64,000 nucleotides of DNA from Bacteroidia bacterium (GTDB lineage: Bacteria; Bacteroidota; Bacteroidia; J057). The position numbers and the translations under genes are program-made. Under the pieces are notes generated by a model. The model was not told the origin of the DNA. It made no database searches and was given only the letters and a program-made list of their open reading frames with translations. Positions 34,837-42,527 of the stretch are shown here, piece by piece (the stretch's first letter is position 1; each line of letters begins with the position of its first letter). Location: the NCBI GenBank assembly GCA_033391075.1, contig JAWPMV010000001.1, positions 2,108,001 through 2,172,000 on the forward strand, given 5' to 3'.

Positions 34837-36033
34837 TCAATAATGGGTAAAATACTCCTGATATGCTCCTGCTCTCAGTTTTTTATTAAATGCATTCCCC
34901 AGCTTACGAATGATTTCTATACTTCCCTTTTCATCTTCATCCAATAAGGAGGTCGAAAGATATACGGTATTTACATTGTCAAGAAAACTTATCTCAATTC
35001 TATTATCTCCTAATTTTAAGTCGTATTCTTCTTTTTCGCCGTAATAAGATTTTACGAAAGTTGAATCGTCGAGAGTGAGGTAGTCTTTGCAAAAGTCGGC
35101 AAACACTCCCAGAAATTCATATGTAACCGGTGAGAGAGAATATGCATCTGAACTACTAAAATCTCCTTCCCAATAGGGTAGTTTGTCCCAGTGCCTTTTT
35201 TCCAAATTTAAATTGCGATCGCTTTCTTCCTTCCATTCGAAATAGGTGGTTAGCCAATTTGCGGGAGGATGGTGCGGTTCATGGAGCCGAGTTTCATTTC
35301 TGTCGAAAGGGAGCAGTTTTGCTTCCCTTTTTGGGTAATTATAAACCAGAAGGGCATATTGATAAAAACCTCTGTATTTGCTGCTCATAAAAACCAATTG
35401 TTCTTTGTCAGGAGAAGAACCTATTAGTCTTCCCGGAGAAAACTCATCTATATACAAGGCATTTTGATCAAAGGGAGTGATACTTAAATCCCCAAGTGCC
35501 AGAACAAATTTTTTATTGATTAGAAGTCTTGTACCTCCGCTTAGCTCCCAATCTTTATCTGTATCATCCGATGCATAAATTTCCTGCTTCTCGCTGGGGT
35601 GCCCATCTTCACTGTCTATCCATTGCCAGCTGGCAAAATCTGATTTTTCTTCTTCTATGGTTTGCAAATGGTAGCCATTATTATCAGCTGTAAGCAAATA
35701 AACGCTTCTATTCCCCACTAATAAAGCCGGTTTGGGGGTTCCAGGGAGAGGGTGGACTTTCCAGATACCTGCCAAACCTGATTGGGATTCCCGTCCGTCC
35801 GGGAAGGGTATCAATTGCTCATTATAATAAATCTGATAATGGGTTCGGGAATCATCGGTTCTTCTTGCGGTATTAATATCGAATCGACTTTTGTAAACAT
35901 GGGTCCTTTTAATGGTAAAAGGTGGGTACTCAATACTTTCGCTTTTGTTGCGACCTATACAGCCAAATAGCTGAAGAATTCCAGAAAAAATCATAAGGTA
36001 AAAGAGTGCCTTTGGGGGTGTCTTAGGTTTCAT
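34837..36033 (-). CDS. Hypothetical lipoprotein, 398 aa
   Basis: Lipoprotein signal with LFGC (Cys25). The mature protein is beta-rich with repeated short strands around aromatic residues (WKVHPLPGTPKPALLVGNRS, SSPDKEQLVFMSSKYRGFYQ), compatible with a propeller or barrel-like fold. The C-terminal 90 residues are mixed alpha/beta. No family was recognised. It is the first of a row of unrecognised genes (34363-38671) that share no export pattern. Confidence 0.65.
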   Translation of the reverse strand: MKPKTPPKALFYLMIFSGILQLFGCIGRNKSESIEYPPFTIKRTHVYKSRFDINTARRTDDSRTHYQIYYNEQLIPFPDGRESQSGLAGIWKVHPLPGTPKPALLVGNRSVYLLTADNNGYHLQTIEEEKSDFASWQWIDSEDGHPSEKQEIYASDDTDKDWELSGGTRLLINKKFVLALGDLSITPFDQNALYIDEFSPGRLIGSSPDKEQLVFMSSKYRGFYQYALLVYNYPKREAKLLPFDRNETRLHEPHHPPANWLTTYFEWKEESDRNLNLEKRHWDKLPYWEGDFSSSDAYSLSPVTYEFLGVFADFCKDYLTLDDSTFVKSYYGEKEEYDLKLGDNRIEISFLDNVNTVYLSTSLLDEDEKGSIEIIRKLGNAFNKKLRAGAYQEYFTHY

Positions 36034-36315
36034 AGCTCATTCCAATCAGATCATTTAATATGTGAAAAAAATGGCAAATGTCCTTTTGCGGATAGTTATT
36101 CTTTCCTCAGGACCGAAGGATGGATTGAGCCAATCGTCCTGGTTTATGTGGCAGTGAATGCCGGAAGTATGGGTGAGAATGTGTTTGAGTCTGATTCGGG
36201 ATCGGCTATGAGTTGGGTCTCTTCCCGTTAAACAATTTTCTCTTTGCAGGAGAAAACAGATAAAAGGAGACAGATAGGGAGTAGTTTTATTAGATAATTC
36301 ATATCGAAATCTTTA

Positions 36316-37113
36316 TCAGGATTCACTTTCCGGATTGGCTTCTCTTTTCCGCCATTTTAGTTGATCGAAAAACAAGCTTCCAATTTCTTCATTTTCTAAT
36401 GCTTTCTTCCACAAGAGCTGAAATTCTTCCTTTGTCGCTTTGTGATAGAAAGGTAAGCCTTCCTTTTTTATTTGAGCAATGATGTCCTGGGCTTCCTCTT
36501 GCCATTCCTCCGGATATCGGGATACATATTTAGGTAAATAAGTAGCAAGCATATAGCTAACTAGAAAATTGCGGCTTTTCTGGAATTCTCGCATGAGAAT
36601 ATTAAGGATCTTATAAATTTCTTCTTCCTGGCCGATTGCTCTCTCCCGAACGTACTTTTCATAGGATTTTTCATCCTCTATGGCAAAAGACCAGTATAGA
36701 TGAAAGTTCCAGTACAAAGAATCTATGGCCTTTATCTTTCTATAAAGATCCTTCCCTTTGATCAACTTGATGATATCCTCCATAAAGGCCTGGGGGCCTT
36801 TCATTTGTTTTGAAATGATGAAAAACAATCGATTGAAACTTGGATCCCGGTGGCGAATTCCTGCATCGAAAACAGGCTCGTAAAGCTCATGAGGAATCTC
36901 TTCTTTATAGAGTTTGAGGAAGTCCATCACAAAGTACTTTTTGCTACTATCTTCATCCTGCTTGAGGATAGAAATCATATCCTGGATCTTATTCCGACTT
37001 AAAGGGCTGTGAGCATCTACCAATTGCTGAAATTCCGATACATCCCTTTGGTAAAAGGGATCGAAGGTGCAATTGAGCTTTTTATATGCCAGGTAGAGTT
37101 TTTCCAGATTCAT
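36316..37113 (-). CDS. Helical hypothetical protein
   Basis: 265 aa, no signal peptide. Almost entirely helical with regular amphipathic repeats (DFLKLYKEEIPHELYEPVFD, RNFLVSYMLATYLPKYVSRY), which suggests a HEAT-like or TPR-like solenoid. No catalytic motif is seen. It follows, by 35 bp, a gene with a zinc-ribbon-like Cys pattern, and the genes 37149-38671 lie close upstream; they may form an operon. Confidence 0.65.
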   Translation of the reverse strand: MNLEKLYLAYKKLNCTFDPFYQRDVSEFQQLVDAHSPLSRNKIQDMISILKQDEDSSKKYFVMDFLKLYKEEIPHELYEPVFDAGIRHRDPSFNRLFFIISKQMKGPQAFMEDIIKLIKGKDLYRKIKAIDSLYWNFHLYWSFAIEDEKSYEKYVRERAIGQEEEIYKILNILMREFQKSRNFLVSYMLATYLPKYVSRYPEEWQEEAQDIIAQIKKEGLPFYHKATKEEFQLLWKKALENEEIGSLFFDQLKWRKREANPESES

Positions 37114-37148
37114 AGAAATAGATCTTTTCTCGATTTGGCAATAAATGA

Positions 37149-37598
37149 CTAGACCCGAGCAATTATTATTTTTAAACTGCTAGCCAATTTTGCTTTCAAA
37201 ACCTTTATCTCATGTTCACTGAGCATTCGTTCTATGTCCCAAACCTCCAGATAATATTTCCCAAATGCACAGGGAAATTCCCATAGCAGTTCGTTTAGGT
37301 TGATGAGTTTCTTGCAACAAGGAGAAGGATAATCCAAGTTTACGAAGTCTTCTTTATAAGAACTATCGACTGTCTCAGCAAACCATTCGATCTCCAAAAC
37401 GGATGAACATAAAGGACAAGAGGGTTCTGATATGTTGTGTCCCTGGTCTATGAAGATGATCTTTTCTGATATTCTTTCTTCGATCTGTTTGCCTTTTCTG
37501 AACCTTGTTTTGAGGTAGTTTAAGGCACTTGATCTTGCATTCTCGGGCGGAATAAAGAGGGGGTTGGAAGGGGTAATTCTGAGAATAGAGGTAGACAT
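37149..37598 (-). CDS. Hypothetical protein with a Cys4-like pattern
   Basis: 149 aa, cytoplasmic. CPLC at 61-64 and CC at 94-95 with intervening strands (VLEIEWFAETVDSSYKEDFV) could bind zinc. The C-terminus is a helix ending in a hydrophobic stretch. No family was recognised. It lies 14 bp downstream of the stop-proximal gene at 37613-38671 and 35 bp upstream of the helical gene, so co-transcription is likely. Confidence 0.65.
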   Translation of the reverse strand: MSTSILRITPSNPLFIPPENARSSALNYLKTRFRKGKQIEERISEKIIFIDQGHNISEPSCPLCSSVLEIEWFAETVDSSYKEDFVNLDYPSPCCKKLINLNELLWEFPCAFGKYYLEVWDIERMLSEHEIKVLKAKLASSLKIIIARV

Positions 37599-37612
37599 GT
37601 TTTCAGATGGTT

Positions 37613-38671
37613 TTAAGCAGATACAATTTCGATAATTTCAATCTTCTTTCCTTCCTTTTCCCTACAAAACTTTTTACTTCCAGGGATTCTTCTCTCAAGG
37701 TACATTTCTGCTTCATGAGCTAAAGTTTTGCCTGAATCGATATCCAAGACATAAGTGCCTTTTGCAAGAGAACTTATGAGCAGTCGCTGTTTGAAAAAGT
37801 AGAGCCTGCAATCCGGACTAGCTCCCTGGTATTCATTTCTGGAGAAGCCTTCAAAGGAAATCTTTTTCTCGGCTGTAAACTGATGAATATTATAAAGGAT
37901 AATATGGCCTGCATTCGTCTTATATCCCTCTTCCACTGATTCTTTTTTATCGAATCCTTCTTCTCTGGGATCGTATAGATATGCAATTCTGCTATCATCC
38001 ACCCAACACAAAGCACGATCCCAATAATAACTCATGATACAAAGATTGGCTGGACTGCCAAGTTCTGACTGATTTTTGTTTTCCCTTAGCCAGGGATTTA
38101 ATTCTATAAATCTGAGATAGGATGCCGGACCCCAAAGCCAGCCGCTACTAAGCAAGCTTTTGCCTTTGGGGCAAAGATGAAGCTCACCGTAAAAGTAATC
38201 CAGGTAATGGGGCTGTTCGTATTGGGTATTATTCCTTTCTGTAAGCAAGCGTCGTGAGTCCAGCTCTGTTATATCTATTTTGTTCCAATCTGTTGCATGA
38301 ATGAGATATTGCTTGCCTTCTTTTTCGAAAAAAAGGAGGGGAAATCCTGAATGCTCGACCTGATAGTCCTGTCGATTGAGTTCCATTACTTTTAGAGAAG
38401 TGGCAAGATCCAGAACAAGGCCGTACTGACCGTAGGTATTGCTTATGCTTAGGTATTGCTCATTGGGGGAAAGCTGGACTTGAATTTCTTTTTTCCAATC
38501 GATTTTTGAATCGGGGATTTCCCATCTTTCAATTGGCACTGCATTTTTAAACAGGATAAGGGAAGCTTGTTTTGTGATGCCATATATAATTCCTTCCTTT
38601 TTAGCTGAAAAAAGGAAGGATAGGAGATCTTCTTCTATAGCAAGAATAAGTTGTGTTTTCGTGAATTTCAT
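37613..38671 (-). CDS. Hypothetical propeller-like protein
   Basis: 352 aa, cytoplasmic, with no signal peptide. Repeated hydrophobic-aromatic strand units (IQVQLSPNEQYLSISNTYGQ, ALCWVDDSRIAYLYDPREEG, EYQGASPDCRLYFFKQRLLI) resemble blades of a WD- or YncE-type beta-propeller, which suggests protein binding. No enzyme motif seen. It heads the probable three-gene unit 38671-36316. Homologues in toxin/immunity clusters cannot be excluded. Confidence 0.6.
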   Translation of the reverse strand: MKFTKTQLILAIEEDLLSFLFSAKKEGIIYGITKQASLILFKNAVPIERWEIPDSKIDWKKEIQVQLSPNEQYLSISNTYGQYGLVLDLATSLKVMELNRQDYQVEHSGFPLLFFEKEGKQYLIHATDWNKIDITELDSRRLLTERNNTQYEQPHYLDYFYGELHLCPKGKSLLSSGWLWGPASYLRFIELNPWLRENKNQSELGSPANLCIMSYYWDRALCWVDDSRIAYLYDPREEGFDKKESVEEGYKTNAGHIILYNIHQFTAEKKISFEGFSRNEYQGASPDCRLYFFKQRLLISSLAKGTYVLDIDSGKTLAHEAEMYLERRIPGSKKFCREKEGKKIEIIEIVSA

Positions 38672-38703
38672 GATTGTGCGTTGAATGCTTCGGTCTTGTA
38701 TTT

Positions 38704-39612
38704 TTAGGTAAATTCTGTTTCGACCAGGACTTTATTCAGGTAGGCTCCTGCAAAATTTCCACTGGCCACTGCCTGGGCAACTGAGCGAAGGGGAGTTGAA
38801 TTGTCACCACAGGCGAAAATACCTTCTACGCTGCTTTCCTGAAATTCGTTCACTTTTATGTGCCCATGCTCTGTCAGTTCACAGCCTAAAATTTCTACCA
38901 GCTTTGATTGGCGAAAAGGAATACTGGCATAAACTGCATCGAAAGTCTGCCTTGTCCCATCAGCAAAAAGTACTTCCTTTAGGTATCCATGTTTATGTTT
39001 GATCTCAAGTATTCCTTTTTCCAGCAGTTCTATTTGATGCTTCTCAAGAATTTGTGATTGTTCTGGAGAAAAGCTGCTTTTTCCATTTGGCAGGATACTG
39101 ACTTGATCGGTGAGATTACGGATGAGGGAGACCATATGAAAAGCTTTGTCTCCATTGCTCATGAGGCCTGTTTTTTTGCCTCTGAATTCGTAGCCATGGC
39201 AATAAGGGCAATGGATAACTGAAATCCCCCAACAGGCCGAAAAGCCTTTGATTTCCGGTATGAGGTCTTGAATTCCTGTTGCCAGGATCAACTTTTTTCC
39301 GATATAGCTATCTCCATTCCCCAACTTCACTTCAAAGCCAGCATCGATTTTTTCCCCTTCCTGAACCAGACCCTCGATGAGTTGAACATCTGGATAAGCA
39401 AGTACTTGTTCTTTGGAGACAGCGCTTATTTCTGATGGAGTTTTGCCATCCTGAGTGAGAAAGTTATGAGAATGAGGTGTTTGCTGATTACAAGGCTTTC
39501 CACTATCAATCAATAAAGTCTTTCGCAGAGACCTCCCTAAAGCCATAGCGGCAGAAAGTCCTGCATAACTGCCTCCTATAATGATGACTTCGTATTTTTC
39601 TGTAGTGCTCAT
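38704..39612 (-). CDS. NAD(P)/FAD-dependent oxidoreductase, thioredoxin-reductase-like
   Basis: 302 aa. FAD motif IIGGSYAGLS (11-20), redox centre CPYC (135-138) in HCPYCHGYEFRGKK, and the C-terminal FAD block GIFACGDNSTPLRSVAQAVA. This matches thioredoxin-reductase-like flavoproteins that often reduce a disulfide or small substrate and lie beside a Crp-type or other regulator. No such regulator gene is adjacent here, but a long palindrome sits on its promoter. The start gives a compact leader of about 30 nt after the -7 element. Confidence 0.93.
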   Translation of the reverse strand: MSTTEKYEVIIIGGSYAGLSAAMALGRSLRKTLLIDSGKPCNQQTPHSHNFLTQDGKTPSEISAVSKEQVLAYPDVQLIEGLVQEGEKIDAGFEVKLGNGDSYIGKKLILATGIQDLIPEIKGFSACWGISVIHCPYCHGYEFRGKKTGLMSNGDKAFHMVSLIRNLTDQVSILPNGKSSFSPEQSQILEKHQIELLEKGILEIKHKHGYLKEVLFADGTRQTFDAVYASIPFRQSKLVEILGCELTEHGHIKVNEFQESSVEGIFACGDNSTPLRSVAQAVASGNFAGAYLNKVLVETEFT

Positions 39613-39641
39613 GATAAATGTCTTAGGTGATTGTTCAGGGG

Positions 39642-39671
39642 TAAAATTAGTAATAAATCCCCCAAATGCAA
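39642..39671 (-). promoter_or_regulatory. Promoter of the flavoprotein gene
   Basis: On the minus strand there is TTG (39669-39671), a 19-nt spacer, and TAATTTTA (39642-39649), close to TTG-N19-TAnnTTTG. The start codon is 29 nt beyond. The -33 TTG lies within the palindrome, so the palindrome is probably an operator. Confidence 0.6.
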
Positions 39672-39694
39672 CATTGTTGCATTTGGGGGATTTA
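39654..39694. promoter_or_regulatory. 41-bp palindrome over the flavoprotein promoter
   Basis: Two perfect 20-bp arms around a single central T. The left arm is TAAATCCCCCAAATGCAACA and the right is its exact complement. The arms cover the -33 element and most of the spacer. This could be an operator for a dimeric or tetrameric regulator. It could also fold as a hairpin in RNA of the upstream DASS gene, whose stop is 230 nt away. I favour the operator. Confidence 0.6.
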
Positions 39695-39924
39695 AGACTT
39701 TCTGAGAATGGAAGAGGGGAGAAGAATCTTATTGGCTCAAGCTCAAGCTTTGGAAATCACCGGCTTTCTCCGGTTAAATTTATCTTCCTTGATGCACTGC
39801 ACAAGAAATTCTCGCTTTACTTGTGGTTTTCATAATGTGCTTATTTAACGGTAAAAACTTCTTGGATTAATGCAGTAGGAATCAGAAATACAATGCAGAA
39901 AATCGAATTCAGAGATTTAATATT

Positions 39925-41352
39925 TTACCACCATCCGAGAACTTTCCACCACATCATCCCTATCCCCAACCAGATACCAATATGTACCAGAGAAATCAGA
40001 AAGCCGATCCTGAACCACCTTTGTGAACTTTCATATCCCAGGCCATAGTATATGATGACAGGTCCGGAGGAATAATTGGTCATACATCCACATAGACAAG
40101 AGAAATAGGCAAAAAGAGGAATGGCAAGCATAGGCTCAGCACCAGCAGCCAAACATACCGCAAAAAAAGGAGCAACCATAGCAGCTATATGCCCACTCAG
40201 CATGGAGAAAGCATACATGGAATAAAAATAGATAAGACTGAGCAGGATTAATATAGAAATGCCGGAATACGCACTTACCAACAATTGGGATTGATCGACG
40301 AACCATTGGATGAAGCCATACTGACTAAGCATGCTGGCCATGGTTAATAAGCCTCCCAGCCAGAAAAGGGTATCCCAGGCTTTTTCGTTGCGAATGACAT
40401 CTTCCCAGCTCTGGGTATTGCTCAATAACAAGATGGCCACTCCCATCCAGGCAATTAAGGTCGTAGAAAGCCCATGCAAAAACTGAGTTCCCCAAAGCAG
40501 CAGCAATCCCATCAACACAAACATCATGATTCTTTCTTTCCTTTGCATTGGACCTTTTTCTGCCAATTGCTTTTCCGCGCTTTCCTGGGCTTTTTGACTC
40601 TCATCTACAGCAGGAGGCGCAAAGTAATAAATCAACAAAGGCAAAAGCAGTAAGGAAACTATGCCGGGAACGATGCTTCCCAGCAACCAGGTCCCCCAGC
40701 CAAAATCCTTTCCGAAAACATCCTTAGCAGCTTTGGATACCAGGGGATTGGCTGCCATGCCGGTCATGTACATAGAAGCTGCGATCAGGTTGGCATGGCT
40801 TCCCACAAGACTCAGGTAACGCCCGGCTAATATGGGTTTAGTACTTCCATCTTCTATGGAGTGAGCCAAAGAATCCACAATGGGAGCATGGATGCCTCCG
40901 CCCCGAGCAGTGTTGGAAGGGATGACTGAGGCCAACAAAAATTCAGAGCCACAAATTGCATAGGCAATTCCTTTCATGGATTTGCCGAGTTTGCTGACCA
41001 GAAACAAAGCGATTCGATTCCCAAAACCTGTTTTCAGTACTGCATCGGCGACCATGAATGCTGCAATCACCAGCCAGACTGTAGTATCTGAAAAACCGGA
41101 AAGGGATTCTTTCAAACTAATCGTTTCTGTTCCCACCAAAACGAGCAGTCCCATTAGCACTGACATTCCCAGGGGATAAGGCCTGAGGATGAAGCTCATA
41201 ATAACGGCTATGAATATTGAGAAAATATGCCAGGCTTTAGCTTCCAATTCTACATAGCTATCCATTCCCCAAAGACCTGCTCCCACAAGTATGCAGAGCA
41301 AAAGTTTTACTCCATTGGATAGCTGGGGAGTTGAGGAAGTCTCTTGGTTCAC
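39925..41352 (-). CDS. DASS-family anion transporter (SLC13/CitT type)
   Basis: 475 aa with about 11-12 membrane helices. The two signature Ser-Asn-Thr-like hairpins are IPSNTARGGGIHAP and, near the C-terminus, MTNYSSGPVIIYYG, where NYS replaces SNT. Family members import dicarboxylates, citrate or sulfate by sodium symport, or exchange them. The substrate cannot be read. It lies 22 bp downstream of an unrecognised lipoprotein gene, with which it may be cotranscribed. Confidence 0.9.
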   Translation of the reverse strand: MNQETSSTPQLSNGVKLLLCILVGAGLWGMDSYVELEAKAWHIFSIFIAVIMSFILRPYPLGMSVLMGLLVLVGTETISLKESLSGFSDTTVWLVIAAFMVADAVLKTGFGNRIALFLVSKLGKSMKGIAYAICGSEFLLASVIPSNTARGGGIHAPIVDSLAHSIEDGSTKPILAGRYLSLVGSHANLIAASMYMTGMAANPLVSKAAKDVFGKDFGWGTWLLGSIVPGIVSLLLLPLLIYYFAPPAVDESQKAQESAEKQLAEKGPMQRKERIMMFVLMGLLLLWGTQFLHGLSTTLIAWMGVAILLLSNTQSWEDVIRNEKAWDTLFWLGGLLTMASMLSQYGFIQWFVDQSQLLVSAYSGISILILLSLIYFYSMYAFSMLSGHIAAMVAPFFAVCLAAGAEPMLAIPLFAYFSCLCGCMTNYSSGPVIIYYGLGYESSQRWFRIGFLISLVHIGIWLGIGMMWWKVLGWW

Positions 41353-41374
41353 CTGGGATATGCTAATCTAGGGC

Positions 41375-41860
41375 TTAGGGTTTGGCTTGAAATTGAAGGG
41401 CAACCATTTTAGTTCCTTCGAAAAGAGGTGCATCCGGCACATTGATACCATCTCCAAAATCAAAGACCTTGTTTTGATTGACGTCCCAATGAAGCATCAG
41501 GATGTAGTTTTCTTGTGGAACGGGTATGTCTTCAACCGTTATGGAAACATTTTTATTCTTCCCATGCTTCACATAGGTTGCTCCTACATAAACGGTTCCA
41601 TGAGGCTTACCATCCTTAAAGGGGTGCATGACCAACCATCCATTTCCTTCAATGACAATTTCTTTGAAGGTAAAGGTCGATCCTTCCTGTGTAAAGCCAT
41701 CAGAAATGATATAGCTGTTTTCCCCATTGCCCATAGTAATCTGATCTCTGGGAGGAATTTTGGGTTCTTTGGGGGTATATTTTAAGCCAGGATTGCATCC
41801 ACTCAGGAAGAAGCTAGCTATGATGAGTAGCTTTGCAGATAATAGTAGTCGGTAGTTCAT
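41375..41860 (-). CDS. Small lipoprotein, DUF7282-like
   Basis: 161 aa. Lipoprotein signal FLSGC (Cys22). The mature domain is beta-rich with GNGWLVMHPFKDGKPHGTVY and LHWDVNQNKVFDFGDGINVP, and the EF-hand-like DVNQNKVFDFGDG may bind calcium. Its layout resembles the cupredoxin-like DUF7282. It lies 22 bp upstream of the DASS transporter and might act with it. Confidence 0.6.
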   Translation of the reverse strand: MNYRLLLSAKLLIIASFFLSGCNPGLKYTPKEPKIPPRDQITMGNGENSYIISDGFTQEGSTFTFKEIVIEGNGWLVMHPFKDGKPHGTVYVGATYVKHGKNKNVSITVEDIPVPQENYILMLHWDVNQNKVFDFGDGINVPDAPLFEGTKMVALQFQAKP

Positions 41861-41870
41861 GTATGCTAAA

Positions 41871-41887
41871 TATTAGAATTCCTAATA
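41871..41887. promoter_or_regulatory. 17-bp palindrome upstream of the small lipoprotein gene
   Basis: TATTAG-AATTC-CTAATA, arms of 6 with an AATTC centre, ends 11 nt before the lipoprotein start. It could be an operator, but AT-rich palindromes of this size also arise by chance. Confidence 0.3.
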
Positions 41888-41937
41888 GAGCTAATATAGG
41901 TCTTCTTTAGGAGCTTTTGAAAAGCTTGAAAGAGGCT

Positions 41938-42339
41938 TTAGCCCAATACCTGTACCTCGGCACCTTTTAGCAAGGTATTTACAGAGAGACAGCCTTTTTC
42001 TGCAATGCGTATAAGTTTGGGAAATTCGGCTTCATCGCTGCAGGAAGTATAGGAAACTCTTAGTTCTATGCGGCTAAAGCTTTTGCGAGCATCTTCGCTT
42101 AAGTCGGCTTGTATCCCGACCGATAATCCTTCAATTTCTATCGATCTGGCTTGAGCTGCAGCGAATAGATTACTGCAAAAACAACCGCCTACACCTATCA
42201 ATAAATATTGACCTCCCATTAGTCCTTGTCCGCCTCCCCCTTTTGATTCTGGACGGTCAACAATGATGGAAAATTGATCATGCTCCAGTTTCATGGAAGT
42301 GGAGGCGTGTTGGGTTAATTGAAGGGATACGCTGGCCAT
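41938..42339 (-). CDS. OsmC/Ohr family peroxiredoxin-like protein
   Basis: 133 aa from the ATG at 42337-42339 (MASVSLQLTQHASTSMK). A longer frame adds 42 hydrophobic residues that are not typical of this cytosolic family. OsmC/Ohr redox cysteines are found in GGCFCSNLF and AEKGCLSVNTLL. The family detoxifies organic peroxides with a Cys pair. It follows a strong terminator, so it is probably transcribed from its own promoter. Confidence 0.88.
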   Translation of the reverse strand: MASVSLQLTQHASTSMKLEHDQFSIIVDRPESKGGGGQGLMGGQYLLIGVGGCFCSNLFAAAQARSIEIEGLSVGIQADLSEDARKSFSRIELRVSYTSCSDEAEFPKLIRIAEKGCLSVNTLLKGAEVQVLG

Positions 42340-42464
42340 GGGATTAAATTTGAAAGTATAGGAAATGAGAATATAATTAAACAGAAGGAAGAAGAAACAA
42401 AAAATGAAGAAGGATAGCTTTTTTTGTAATTCGAGCGTAGCAAAATCCTGAGTAAAATAAAACA

Positions 42465-42511
42465 TAAAAAAGAAATGCCTATACGAAAGATTGATTTCGC
42501 ATAGGCATTAG
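42465..42511 (-). terminator. Rho-independent terminator
   Basis: AATGCCTAT (42474-42482) pairs with ATAGGCATT (42501-42509), then CGAAA with TTTCG inside, loop GATTGA. On the minus strand it is followed by TCTTTTTTATG. It is 19 nt past the stop of the fusion gene at 42528. Confidence 0.85.
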
Positions 42512-42527
42512 CTAGTTTTTAGGCTTT

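Larger units (their letters stand above)
39613..39924. other. 312-bp intergenic region with operator and promoter
   Basis: The region between the flavoprotein and DASS transporter genes. It holds the promoter and a 41-bp palindrome (39642-39694), plus a small hairpin ACCGG/CCGGT at 39759-39774 followed by TAAATTT on the plus strand. The remaining AT-rich sequence shows no open frame of interest and may contain the transporter's 3' end. Confidence 0.6.

Noticed and set aside
42340-42465. N-terminal hydrophobic extension of the OsmC protein
   Set aside because: The extension reads like a membrane helix but the family is cytosolic and starts at the internal ATG; the region is AT-rich leader DNA.
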